From a virus: a stretch of DNA of 64,000 nucleotides. Shown one piece after another: positions 1-5,394 of this stretch (positions are counted from its first letter, which is position 1; each line of letters begins with the position of its first letter). A model generated the notes under the pieces. It had not been told where the DNA came from. It did no database searches and worked only from the letters and a program-made list of their open reading frames with translations. The DNA is taken from IMG/VR virus record IMGVR_UViG_3300030107_004270, positions 276 through 64,275 of that record. One strand, 5' to 3'. Position numbers and translations under genes: made by a program.

Positions 1-122
<122 letters not shown>

Positions 123-124
123 TA

Positions 125-199
125 ATGGAACTCATTGCTATATTCGCTGCTATTTCAGCGACTATATACGGTGCATATCGGATGACACCTAAACAATGA
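125..199 (+). CDS. 24-residue single-pass membrane peptide after psbA
   Basis: A tiny ORF begins 2 nt after the psbA stop. It encodes 24 residues with a hydrophobic N-terminal stretch (MELIAIFAAISATIYGAYRM) followed by a polar basic tail, TPKQ. This is the pattern of a one-helix membrane peptide, comparable in size to small photosystem accessory peptides, although I recognise no family. It overlaps the next ORF by 4 nt (ATGA), which supports translational coupling. It lies on the psbA transcript upstream of the 291-318 terminator. It may be a spurious small ORF, since coding evidence is only the hydrophobic pattern and tight packing. Confidence 0.45.
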   Translation: MELIAIFAAISATIYGAYRMTPKQ

Positions 200-324
200 A
201 GTTAAAGAAACCTCTCAAACATGTTAGATTGCATCAGATGAAATTCTTCTGGTGGGATCCTAAAGATGATCCGAGAGAACCTGAATACTGGGACTCCCTT
301 AATGGGGGTCCTTTTTTTGTCTAA
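196..324 (+). CDS. 42-residue basic/aromatic hypothetical protein
   Basis: This short ORF overlaps the previous one by 4 nt and encodes 42 residues, beginning MKLKKPLKHVRLHQMKFFWW and ending GGPFFV. The N-terminal half is basic and the middle is rich in Trp, Asp and Pro. No family is recognised. An odd feature is that the 3' codons contain the hairpin and T-run of the terminator at 291-318, so the FF codons of the C-terminus are the T-tract. Its TAA stop sits inside CTAAATA, the late-promoter-like element of the next gene. Packing supports a real gene, but embedding in a terminator leaves this uncertain. Confidence 0.4.
   Translation: MKLKKPLKHVRLHQMKFFWWDPKDDPREPEYWDSLNGGPFFV
291..318 (+). 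terminator. Rho-independent terminator after psbA
   Basis: GGACTCCC (291-298), loop TTAAT, GGGGGTCC (304-311) form an 8-bp stem with one G.T wobble, followed directly by seven T residues (312-318). It is placed to end the psbA transcript. Confidence 0.85.
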
Positions 325-327
325 ATA
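321..327 (+). promoter_or_regulatory. Late-promoter-like element CTAAATA
   Basis: CTAAATA resembles the T4/cyanophage late -10 (TATAAATA). It contains the TAA stop of the preceding ORF and lies 25 nt before the ATG at 353. A T-rich stretch and TGTAAAG follow, as at 2418 and 7053. Confidence 0.45.
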
Positions 328-352
328 TTTTTGTAAAGTTATATTAATAACG

Positions 353-517
353 ATGTTTTGTAAAGTCAAAAAGTCCATTAAAGAGTATAGAGATTTTCAA
401 ATGAAAATGTATACTCGTATTGCTGATAGACTTGAGCAAAGATTAGCAGCAGTCATTGCAGCAAAGCAAAAGTTATCAGAACAGATAGATAGAGATAATG
501 AAGTTATAGAAGATTAG
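353..517 (+). CDS. 54-residue coiled-coil hypothetical protein
   Basis: A small helical protein with a basic N-terminus (MFCKVKKSIKEYRDFQMKM) then an amphipathic heptad-like segment ending in an acidic tail (NEVIED). The open frame extends 5' to 266, but those codons run through the terminator, so I start at ATG 353, behind the CTAAATA element. An internal ATG at 401 is an alternative start. The stop TAG overlaps the GTG start of the next gene by 1 nt, which indicates coupling. No family is recognised, and the coiled coil suggests a small oligomer or a DNA- or protein-binding adaptor. Confidence 0.55.
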   Translation: MFCKVKKSIKEYRDFQMKMYTRIADRLEQRLAAVIAAKQKLSEQIDRDNEVIED

Positions 518-843
518 TGGATTTTGATCAACAGTTACAAACGGAACATCTTCTTCTTGAGGATAGAGTTTGTACTGTTTGTAATATAAAGAAAGGACTA
601 CTAGCAGATTTTTATAGATGTAGGAGAGATCCCTCTCTTACATCTTCTTATTCATACGAATGTAAGCAATGTACTTTAGAGAGGGTTAGAAAGAAGTACA
701 AGGTCGGTGAATGTGTTATCTGTGGTGCTTCTGACGTAAAGTTAATAAAGGATCTTTGTAGATCCTGTGACAAGGGTTTAAAAAAATTTGACCATAGCAT
801 TGACAATCTAAAACGTGCTATGGTATACTTAGAAAGAGAATAG
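517..843 (+). CDS. EndoVII/HNH-type zinc-finger protein, catalytic centre missing
   Basis: 108 residues from a GTG start that overlaps the previous stop. Eight cysteines form two zinc knuckles: C19-x2-C22 with C49-x2-C52, and C66-x2-C69 with C81-x2-C84. The second half (CVICG, then LCRSCDKGLKKF, then LKRAMVYLE) has the frame of recombination endonuclease VII and phage HNH proteins. The H/D-rich metal-binding catalytic loop normally between the two CxxC pairs is replaced by an 11-residue linker with no histidine. It is therefore probably a DNA- or RNA-binding zinc protein derived from a junction nuclease, not an active enzyme. The purC promoter lies inside its 3' end. Confidence 0.7.
   Translation: MDFDQQLQTEHLLLEDRVCTVCNIKKGLLADFYRCRRDPSLTSSYSYECKQCTLERVRKKYKVGECVICGASDVKLIKDLCRSCDKGLKKFDHSIDNLKRAMVYLERE
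800..829 (+). promoter_or_regulatory. Sigma70-type promoter for purC
   Basis: TTGACA (800-805), 18-nt spacer, TATACT (824-829) preceded by TGG, an extended -10. It lies within the end of the zinc-protein gene and 22 nt before the purC ATG. Confidence 0.7.
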
Positions 844-850
844 TATTGTT

Positions 851-1546
851 ATGACTAAGACTAAGATTGCTGTGGGAAAGGTAAAGACAGTATTCAGTAC
901 TGCTGAACCTGATGTAGTTCTTATACAATATGAAGATAGAGTTACTGCTGGTAATGGTAAGAAAGAATTATGGGTAGAGAATAAAGGTCAAGTTTGTTGT
1001 GAGATTTCTGAGTTGCTTTTTAAGGAATTAGAAAGGTATGGGATAAGTACTCATTATATTGATAGGTATCCTGTAAGTATTATGTCTTGTAAGAAGGTTG
1101 ATATTATTCCTATAGAAGTGGTGGTGAGGAATGTTGCTACTGGTTCTATTGTTAGACAGACTACTCTTGAAGAAGGTCGTATTTTTAATTGGCCTTTAGT
1201 TGAGTATTATCTTAAGGATGATGAGAAAGATGATCCTCTACTTACAGAAGATCGTATTAGATTGATGGGTGATTATCCATTAAGAGATATGGAACAGACT
1301 GCTAGAGAAGTTAATGGAATAATGTCAAAGATATTTCGTAAGATTGGTCTTACACTTGTTGATTTTAAGTTAGAGTTTGGTTATGATGTTAACAAAAATT
1401 TACTTCTTGCTGATGAACTATCACCTGATGGAATGAGACTTTGGAAAGATGGTAAAAGTTTCGATAAAGACTTGTTTAGGAAGGAAGAAGGAGACATAAT
1501 TTCTGCCTACAAATACATTTTAAATGAACTAAAAAATTGCTATTGA
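851..1546 (+). CDS. purC: Phosphoribosylaminoimidazole-succinocarboxamide (SAICAR) synthase
   Basis: 231 residues, close to the usual bacterial PurC length of about 240. It catalyses ATP-dependent joining of aspartate to CAIR to give SAICAR in cytosolic purine synthesis. Visible family marks are the N-terminal nucleotide-binding GKVKTVFS, the substrate-binding VVVRNVATGSIVRQ near residue 90, LVDFKLEFG near 175, and LLADELSPDGMRLW near 190, all in the right order and spacing. Cyanophages carry purine-synthesis genes, and a lone purC would relieve one step for phage DNA synthesis. A promoter lies just upstream. No truncation is seen and the active-site residues look intact. Confidence 0.95.
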   Translation: MTKTKIAVGKVKTVFSTAEPDVVLIQYEDRVTAGNGKKELWVENKGQVCCEISELLFKELERYGISTHYIDRYPVSIMSCKKVDIIPIEVVVRNVATGSIVRQTTLEEGRIFNWPLVEYYLKDDEKDDPLLTEDRIRLMGDYPLRDMEQTAREVNGIMSKIFRKIGLTLVDFKLEFGYDVNKNLLLADELSPDGMRLWKDGKSFDKDLFRKEEGDIISAYKYILNELKNCY

Positions 1547-1584
1547 AACTCATTCTCAATAAGGGGTGATTTTTTCTCAATAAG
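1544..1584 (+). promoter_or_regulatory. Fur-box-like palindrome and 11-bp direct repeat upstream of petF
   Basis: The purC stop region holds TGAAACT-C-ATTCTCA (1544-1558), which matches a 7-1-7 Fur-type inverted repeat in 5 of 7 arm positions. It overlaps TTCTCAATAAG (1553-1563), which is repeated exactly at 1574-1584, 21 bp or two helical turns away. A TATACT -10-like hexamer follows at 1591-1596. Control of petF by iron or another factor is inference only. Confidence 0.3.
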
Positions 1585-1617
1585 ATACTATATACTAATG
1601 AGACATTAAAAAATCAC

Positions 1618-1908
1618 ATGGCAACTATTACTTTAAAAGCACCCAGTGGATCAATTGATACATTTGAATGTGACTCCGAGACTACCATATTAGATGCATT
1701 AGAGGAAGCAGGTTTAGATCATCCATCCTCATGTAGATCAGGTGCGTGTTCATCATGTGCTATGAAGATTATTGAGGGTACAGTTAATCAAGAGGAACAA
1801 TCTTTTCTTGATGATGATCAATTAGAAGAGGGATACGTTCTCACTTGTGTTGCTCTCCCAACATCTGATGTTACTCTCTTAACAGAACAAGAAGAAAATC
1901 TGTATTAA
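1618..1908 (+). CDS. petF: Plant-type [2Fe-2S] ferredoxin
   Basis: 96 residues, the standard length. Cluster ligands are C39, C44, C47 ([10 protein letters not shown]) and C76 (LTCVALP). The acidic helix [12 protein letters not shown] and the C-terminal TEQEENLY are typical of photosynthetic ferredoxins that accept electrons from photosystem I and pass them to reductases. A phage ferredoxin could feed bilin/heme oxygenase chemistry (ho1 lies 2 kb downstream), or nitrogen and ribonucleotide metabolism. It sits between purC and a small acidic protein, has its own AT-rich leader with a direct repeat (1553-1584), and is followed by a sigma70-type promoter for the next gene. All cluster residues are present. 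Confidence 0.96.
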   Translation: MATITLKAPSGSIDTFECDSETTILDALEEAGLDHPSSCRSGACSSCAMKIIEGTVNQEEQSFLDDDQLEEGYVLTCVALPTSDVTLLTEQEENLY

Positions 1909-1911
1909 GTC

Positions 1912-1939
1912 TTGACAATTTTAATAAATACCGTATAAT
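1912..1939 (+). promoter_or_regulatory. Composite early and late promoter upstream of the 1961 gene
   Basis: TTGACA (1912-1917), 16-nt spacer, TATAAT (1934-1939): near-perfect host sigma70. The spacer contains AATAAATA (1923-1930), a T4-type late element. The start codon follows 21 nt after the -10. Confidence 0.75.
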
Positions 1940-1960
1940 ATAGAAAGATTATTAATCTCT

Positions 1961-2152
1961 ATGCACGGTAATTTAGAACCAGAAGAAAATGTCTGGCCCA
2001 AGGAACATATAAATGACCTTTGGGAAGACATGGATCGCCTTAATGCTCTCTATGAAGAGATGATGTGGCCTGTTGATGACGTTTTAGAATTTGTTCCAGA
2101 TCATGAGAATGATAGGATAATTATTAAAAATAGATCTAGAGAAGGTAGATGA
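1961..2152 (+). CDS. 63-residue acidic hypothetical protein
   Basis: A small protein rich in Asp, Glu and Trp (MHGNLEPEENVWPKEHINDL...) with a helical middle (LWEDMDRLNALYEEM) and a short beta-like C-terminus (DRIIIKNRSREGR). I recognise it only as a conserved-looking small cyanophage protein with no assigned role. It follows a composite sigma70/late promoter, so it is probably made early and again late. Its stop overlaps the ATG of the next gene by 4 nt (ATGA), so the two are probably co-translated, and the partner is a membrane protein. Confidence 0.75.
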   Translation: MHGNLEPEENVWPKEHINDLWEDMDRLNALYEEMMWPVDDVLEFVPDHENDRIIIKNRSREGR

Positions 2153-2421
2153 GAGAATTAATTTTCTTCTTATTAACTTTTCTAAATTTTTGGTTCTTCC
2201 CATTTGTTATCGCTCTTGTGGTAGCATTTTTTGTTGAGCAAGTAGTTAAGAGATCCTCTGGATTTCAGGAAAAGGATGTTGAAACTGCTACAAGAATTAG
2301 AAGATTTCTTTGGAGACAGAATATAATTCTGAATTTTTCGTGGTTCTTATGTTACTTCATCTTAATGTTTATGATGAGAACACCACAATCACAAATGCCT
2401 GACATGATCTGGCAAGGTTAA
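2149..2421 (+). CDS. 90-residue two-helix membrane protein
   Basis: Two hydrophobic helices are clear: residues about 4-29 (LIFFLLTFLNFWFFPFVIALVVAFFV) and about 64-80 (FSWFLCYFILMFMM), separated by a charged loop (KRSSGFQEKDVETATRIRRF). It is predicted to lie in the host inner or thylakoid membrane. The family is not recognised. It is translationally coupled to the acidic 63-residue protein upstream, and the two may form a membrane-anchored pair. Its stop codon TAA lies inside TTAAATA, the late-like element before the glutaredoxin gene. Confidence 0.75.
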   Translation: MRELIFFLLTFLNFWFFPFVIALVVAFFVEQVVKRSSGFQEKDVETATRIRRFLWRQNIILNFSWFLCYFILMFMMRTPQSQMPDMIWQG

Positions 2422-2424
2422 ATA
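2418..2424 (+). promoter_or_regulatory. Late-promoter-like element TTAAATA
   Basis: TTAAATA overlaps the upstream stop codon and is followed by GTATTTTACAAAAGG and ATG at 2448. The arrangement closely parallels that at 7053. Confidence 0.45.
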
Positions 2425-2447
2425 GTATTTTACAAAAGGTATCAACG

Positions 2448-2699
2448 ATGACACTTGAGACATTGAATTTTACTGTCTACTCAAAACCAGGTTGCCCCTA
2501 TTGCGAAAAGATCATAGAAGTGCTAGAATTATCACAACTCAATCATGTAATCTATACTCTAGATAAAGATTTTAATAGACCTAGTTTCTATGGAGAGTTC
2601 GGAGAAGGAACTACGTTTCCTCAAATTGTATTAAATGGAAAAAAATTGGGAGGATGCAGTGACTCAATCAGATATCTCCAAGAAAAATCAATCCTCTGA
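2448..2699 (+). CDS. nrdC: Glutaredoxin
   Basis: 83 residues with the thioredoxin fold and CPYC active site (SKPGCPYCEKI, residues about 12-22). The cis-Pro loop TTFPQIVLNGKKLGG and the GSH-binding CSDS follow. It reduces disulfides or glutathionylated proteins, and in T4-like phages such a protein donates electrons to ribonucleotide reductase, so nrdC is a reasonable symbol although the sequence is of generic glutaredoxin type. The 3' end overlaps the next gene. A late-like element precedes it. All catalytic residues are present. Confidence 0.93.
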   Translation: MTLETLNFTVYSKPGCPYCEKIIEVLELSQLNHVIYTLDKDFNRPSFYGEFGEGTTFPQIVLNGKKLGGCSDSIRYLQEKSIL

Positions 2700-2895
2700 T
2701 ATACCTATAAATAGAGGCGTAGAATTAATACTAGCAGGAGGAGGAAGACCGAAACCTCAAAAGAAGCCTTTAGGTATAAGGTTTGAAAATATGGTCTCAC
2801 TTCTTAAGAGGGAGTTCCATTTTACTTTTGAGTTTTCTTTAAGCATCAACAAAAAGAAAACAATTACTGGAGATGTGCCATGTCAGAAACGTTAG
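2659..2895 (+). CDS. 78-residue conserved-type hypothetical protein
   Basis: I start this gene at GTG 2659 because GGGAGGA (2648-2654) lies just upstream, whereas the in-frame ATG at 2635 has no ribosome binding site. The first residues become MTQSDISKKNQSSDIPINRG. The core GVELILAGGGRPKPQKKPLG is followed by a beta-rich, basic C-terminus (FHFTFEFSLSINKKK). The gene overlaps glutaredoxin by 41 nt and the next gene by 16 nt, and has a perfect late motif inside it (2706). I know of no function. The amphipathic beta strand and basic ends suggest a small nucleic-acid- or membrane-associated protein. Confidence 0.6.
   Translation: MTQSDISKKNQSSDIPINRGVELILAGGGRPKPQKKPLGIRFENMVSLLKREFHFTFEFSLSINKKKTITGDVPCQKR
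2706..2713 (+). promoter_or_regulatory. T4-type late promoter TATAAATA
   Basis: An exact match to the T4 late -10 consensus TATAAATA. It lies inside the 78-residue gene and would serve the membrane protein at 2880 and genes beyond. Confidence 0.65.
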
Positions 2896-3119
2896 TGATT
2901 ACCCTAACACTTACGACAGTAGTGTCGTTACTTGCACTTTTAGTGGGTGGTATGATAGGATGGATGGCGAAACAGCATTCATATGAGACTACACCGCAAT
3001 ATGTGTATACGCATCCTGAAATGTTAGATGCAAATGGAAATTTAATTCCTGATGAAATTGTAGCCGTGAGGTTTGAAAATTATGACAACGCAGAAGAAAC
3101 CGAGGAAGACGACAGTTAA
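2880..3119 (+). CDS. 79-residue single-pass membrane protein
   Basis: An N-terminal hydrophobic helix (VITLTLTTVVSLLALLVGGM, residues 5-24) is followed by GWMAKQ and a soluble, increasingly acidic tail (NAEETEEDDS). The tail contains YVYTHPEMLDANGNLIPDEI, a conserved-looking strand-turn motif. It is probably anchored by the N-terminal helix with the tail facing the cytoplasm or stroma. No function is recognised. It overlaps the preceding gene by 16 nt and the next by 38 nt in another frame, so it is part of a tightly packed operon. Confidence 0.75.
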   Translation: MSETLVITLTLTTVVSLLALLVGGMIGWMAKQHSYETTPQYVYTHPEMLDANGNLIPDEIVAVRFENYDNAEETEEDDS

Positions 3120-3660
3120 GAGAGCGTCAACTCCAATACCAGATCTTCCACCCAATCCATTTACTTTTGAAGTATTTGACATTGTATCTAAGCAGAGAAG
3201 TGCTGCTAAGAAAGTGGAAGCACTGAAGAAGTTTGAACATGACTCATTTAAGGCATTGTTTATATGGAACTTTGATCCGAGTGTGATTAGTTTACTTCCT
3301 CCAGGAGAAGTTCCTTATTCTAGTATGAAGGATGAGCAGAATAATACTGGAACATTAAGTACTAGGATTGGTCAACAAGTTAATACACTATCACACAATC
3401 AAACTACTCATGTGAATGAAGGACACACTACTCTTCGTAGAGAGTGGACTAAGTTATATAATTTCATTAAGGGTGGTAATGATAGTTTGAATGGTCTTCG
3501 TAGAGAGACTATGTTCATCAATATTCTTACTGGTCTTCATCCATTAGATGCTGAAATCTTATGCCTTGTAAAGGATAAGAAATTAACAGATAAGTATAAG
3601 ATCAATAGAGAGCATGTTGAAAAAGCATACCCTGATATTCAATGGGGAAATAGATCATGA
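3082..3660 (+). CDS. DUF6433-like conserved cyanophage protein
   Basis: 192 residues from ATG 3082; an upstream in-frame TTG at 3073 is less likely. A basic N-terminus (MTTQKKPRKTTVKRASTPIP) leads into a helical body with KKVEALKKFEHDSFKALFIWNFDPSV, a Pro-rich turn SLLPPGEVPY, FINILTGLHPLDAEILCLVKDKKL and a C-terminal EKAYPDIQWG. This pattern is shared by a family widespread in T4-like marine phages, often labelled DUF6433. Its role is unknown to me. Conservation, and position beside replication and metabolism genes, suggest an early protein. The stop overlaps the next ATG by 4 nt. Confidence 0.8.
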   Translation: MTTQKKPRKTTVKRASTPIPDLPPNPFTFEVFDIVSKQRSAAKKVEALKKFEHDSFKALFIWNFDPSVISLLPPGEVPYSSMKDEQNNTGTLSTRIGQQVNTLSHNQTTHVNEGHTTLRREWTKLYNFIKGGNDSLNGLRRETMFINILTGLHPLDAEILCLVKDKKLTDKYKINREHVEKAYPDIQWGNRS

Positions 3661-3956
3661 CGGTTATAGTTCTCCATGAAAAATGCGAAAGAGATAAGGC
3701 AGAGAATAAGAAATTGCCTTCTGATTCTTTCTTAGTATCATATAAGGTCGAAGATGAAATTAAGTATGATGTAACTAGAGCAGCTACACAACTTGAATTG
3801 TTTGATCATTATTATGATACATATAAAAATGTTCAGGGTATTGCTTGGACTAAAGGTATAGTGAGTCCTAGAACTTATAATGTAGAACAACCTATAAAAC
3901 CAAAAAAACCAGAAAGAAAAAAGAGAAAGAGAGAAGAAAGGAAGGATGAAGAATAA
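3657..3956 (+). CDS. 99-residue hypothetical protein with Lys/Arg/Glu tail
   Basis: The N-terminal two thirds look like a small alpha/beta domain (MTVIVLHEKCERDKAENKKL, FLVSYKVEDEIKYDVTRAA, LFDHYYDTYKNVQGIAWTKG). The last 25 residues are a highly charged tail (PKKPERKKRKREERKDEE). The family is not recognised. The gene is embedded in an operon, with a 4-nt overlap upstream and a 1-nt overlap with the heme oxygenase start downstream (TAATG). The basic tail could bind nucleic acid or a membrane surface. Confidence 0.75.
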   Translation: MTVIVLHEKCERDKAENKKLPSDSFLVSYKVEDEIKYDVTRAATQLELFDHYYDTYKNVQGIAWTKGIVSPRTYNVEQPIKPKKPERKKRKREERKDEE

Positions 3957-4672
3957 TGGTAGAAGTTAATTTTGCAAAACAATTAAAGGAAGGAACTAAG
4001 AAGTCTCATACAATGGCTGAGAATACTAGTTTTGTTTCTTCCTTTCTTAGGGGTGTAGTTGATGAGATAAGTTATCGTCAACTTGTTGCTAATTTTTATT
4101 TCATATATCAGGCATTGGAGAGTGAAATGAATCTCCATAAGGATCATGAATATGTTGGTAGGCTTGCACTTGATGGTCTTGCAAGACATGATGCTCTTGT
4201 GAATGATTGTAAGTATTTCTATGGATATAAATGGCAAGATACCATACGTCCAACTGAACAGGCACAGAGGTATGTCAATCGTATTCATGAGGTTGCTAAT
4301 AAGACTCCAGAATTATTGATTGCTCATCACTATACTCGATATATGGGTGACTTATCTGGTGGACAGATACTTAAGGGCATTGCTCAGAAAGCATTAAACC
4401 TTAGAGATGTTGGACTTGAGTTTTATGACTTCCCTGAAATAGAAGATAAGAAAGAATTTAAAGAATCGTATAGAAGTATTCTTGATAATCTTCCTATAGA
4501 TCAATCAACTATGAATGCTATCATTACTGAGGCAAATTTTGCTTTTAGATTAAACATGTATATGTTTGAAGAGATTCAAGGTAATGCAGCAACACCTTTA
4601 ATTAAGATTCTTATGAGTTACTTTAAAGATTTTGTAGATGAAATGACTTATTCAAAGAGGTTCAGAAAATGA
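3956..4672 (+). CDS. ho1: Heme oxygenase
   Basis: 238 residues, the usual length for cyanobacterial HO1. It opens heme to biliverdin IX-alpha plus CO and Fe2+, using electrons from ferredoxin. The proximal heme ligand is His18 in GTKKSHTMAE, and the distal helix glycine motif is GDLSGGQ at 131-137. RYMGDLSGG and FAFRLNMYMFEEI fit the family throughout. Cyanophage ho1 normally works with a bilin reductase (pebS or pcyA), and none is seen in this window; petF, the likely electron donor, lies 2 kb upstream. The start overlaps the previous stop, and the gene overlaps the next by 4 nt. The gene looks intact. Confidence 0.96.
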   Translation: MVEVNFAKQLKEGTKKSHTMAENTSFVSSFLRGVVDEISYRQLVANFYFIYQALESEMNLHKDHEYVGRLALDGLARHDALVNDCKYFYGYKWQDTIRPTEQAQRYVNRIHEVANKTPELLIAHHYTRYMGDLSGGQILKGIAQKALNLRDVGLEFYDFPEIEDKKEFKESYRSILDNLPIDQSTMNAIITEANFAFRLNMYMFEEIQGNAATPLIKILMSYFKDFVDEMTYSKRFRK

Positions 4673-4896
4673 CAAAGGGAAAAGACTTAAATATTGATAT
4701 TGATTTGGATGAATTGCGTCCAATAAAAAAACAGTACAAGAAACTTAGAAAGTATATGAAATCTAATCTTTATCAGATTAAAGAGATGGACGGTACAGAA
4801 AAAGTTGTAAGTAGTTTGATGAAAGAATACCAAGATGAGTTCGTAAAAGAACAAAGAGATAAATTTGTATCAGAGAATACAAAAGAACTTGACTAA
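4669..4896 (+). CDS. 75-residue charged helical hypothetical protein
   Basis: It overlaps the ho1 stop by 4 nt (ATGA), so it is probably coupled to heme oxygenase. It is almost wholly helical and charged: an acidic start (DLNIDIDLDEL), a basic middle (KKQYKKLRKYMKSN), then EMDGTEKVVSSLMKEYQ and a mixed-charge tail. No family is recognised. The stop codon lies in CTAAATA, and the TTGACT -35 of the downstream promoter is in its last codons. Confidence 0.7.
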   Translation: MTKGKDLNIDIDLDELRPIKKQYKKLRKYMKSNLYQIKEMDGTEKVVSSLMKEYQDEFVKEQRDKFVSENTKELD

Positions 4897-4917
4897 ATAG
4901 TTGAAATGTGTTATAAT
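4889..4917 (+). promoter_or_regulatory. Sigma70-type promoter with late-like element
   Basis: TTGACT (4889-4894), 17-nt spacer, TATAAT (4912-4917) preceded by TGT, an extended -10. CTAAATA (4893-4899) overlaps it and contains the upstream stop. It drives the leader and small genes at 4987 and 5201. Confidence 0.75.
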
Positions 4918-4923
4918 TAACAC

Positions 4924-4986
4924 AATCGTTCAACCTGATACATTCAGGTCGCAAGTAAGCCGACTCGGAACGGAATCGTTCATCTC
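4924..4986 (+). promoter_or_regulatory. Structured 5' leader with repeated motif (copy 1)
   Basis: The untranslated leader holds the direct repeat AATCGTTCA (4924-4932 and 4974-4982), a hairpin ACCTGA-tacat-TCAGGT (4933-4949), and the motif GTCGCAAG...AAGCCGACT...GGAACGGAAT (4948-4976), which recurs before the 5201 gene. It resembles no riboswitch class that I can name. Confidence 0.5.
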
Positions 4987-5160
4987 ATGAACCTACTCAT
5001 TGCTAGTTTTGGTACTTTAGTTCTAACCTGTCAAGGTGCTGATCATCTATTGGAGAATGCTGTAACTAACAGTTATCTCTCAAAGGATGCTCAAGAAGAA
5101 CTAACAGAAGTTATCAAAGCAAACACTGAACCTGGTTGTTGGGACGCAAAAGCCGACTGA
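4987..5160 (+). CDS. 57-residue secreted/periplasmic-type small protein
   Basis: ATG 4987 opens a 57-residue frame. The N-terminus MNLLIASFGTLVLTCQGADH is short and hydrophobic, like a signal or membrane-inserting segment with little positive charge. A helical region (LSKDAQEELTEVIKANTE) and a C-terminal Cys (PGCWDAKAD) follow, and the two cysteines (15 and 51) could pair. The base composition here is visibly less A+T-rich than neighbours. It follows a structured leader, and its last codons contain the second copy of that leader motif. The family is not securely recognised. Confidence 0.65.
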   Translation: MNLLIASFGTLVLTCQGADHLLENAVTNSYLSKDAQEELTEVIKANTEPGCWDAKAD

Positions 5161-5171
5161 AGGAACGGAGT
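5143..5171 (+). repeat. Repeated leader motif (copy 2)
   Basis: GACGCAA-AAGCCGACT-GAA-GGAACGGAGT aligns with 4948-4976, sharing the CGCAA, AAGCCGACT and GGAACGGA blocks. It spans the end of the 57-residue gene and the gap before the 5201 gene. Confidence 0.55.
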
Positions 5172-5200
5172 AAAATCCCAACTACTTCAGGAGTAAACCA

Positions 5201-5323
5201 ATGGCATTAGTCACATACCGTGGTGTTCAGTATGACACCAACGAGCGAAAGCAAGTAAAGTCACAGAAGGTTCAAGAAACCTACCGTGGAATCAAGTTTG
5301 AAAAAGAACTCACTGCTGCTTAA
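5201..5323 (+). CDS. DUF4278-like 40-residue cyanobacterial-type peptide
   Basis: 40 residues with two copies of a Tyr-Arg-Gly motif: TYRGVQYD near the N-terminus and TYRGIKFE near the C-terminus. This paired motif is the mark of the small cyanobacterial DUF4278 family, so the gene was probably acquired from a host. The ribosome binding site AGGAG (5189-5193) is 7 nt before ATG. Function is unknown even in hosts. It sits behind the second copy of the leader motif and directly before a strong terminator, so it ends the 4889 transcript. Confidence 0.7.
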   Translation: MALVTYRGVQYDTNERKQVKSQKVQETYRGIKFEKELTAA

Positions 5324-5346
5324 TTAAACGCTTACATATACGTTTT

Positions 5347-5372
5347 AGGAGGGTTGTTTCCCTCCTTTTTTT
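5347..5372 (+). terminator. Rho-independent terminator carrying a -35 in its loop
   Basis: AGGAGGG (5347-5353), loop TTGTTT, CCCTCCT (5360-5366), then a T-run to 5372. The loop is also the -35 of the next promoter. Confidence 0.85.
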
Positions 5373-5382
5373 GTGCTATAAT
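5354..5382 (+). promoter_or_regulatory. Sigma70-type promoter for the 2OG oxygenase
   Basis: TTGTTT (5354-5359), 17-nt spacer, TATAAT (5377-5382) with TGC before it. The -35 is the terminator loop, and the ATG of the oxygenase follows 12 nt after the -10. Confidence 0.65.
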
Positions 5383-5394
5383 AATAAAAAAAAT

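Noticed and set aside
266-352. Upstream extension of the 353 gene to an in-frame ATG at 266
   Set aside because: It passes through the psbA terminator hairpin and T-run; ATG 353 behind the CTAAATA element is the simpler start.
2635-2658. ATG start for the 78-residue gene at 2635
   Set aside because: No ribosome binding site there; GTG 2659 has GGGAGGA just upstream.
2706-2713. Intron or homing endonuclease signal near psbA and the small genes
   Set aside because: The visible psbA end is uninterrupted and no homing endonuclease is seen; the 517 zinc protein lacks catalytic residues.
3983-4288. Minus-strand ORF opposite heme oxygenase
   Set aside because: Complement of strongly conserved HO1 codons; no independent features.
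4930-4986. tRNA-like sequence in the leader
   Set aside because: One 6-bp hairpin and CCG/CGG pairs are present, but no cloverleaf, no T-loop consensus and no acceptor stem.
5371-5394. TTG start for the oxygenase at 5371
   Set aside because: It lies in the terminator T-run and promoter; ATG 5395 follows the -10 and gives the full domain.
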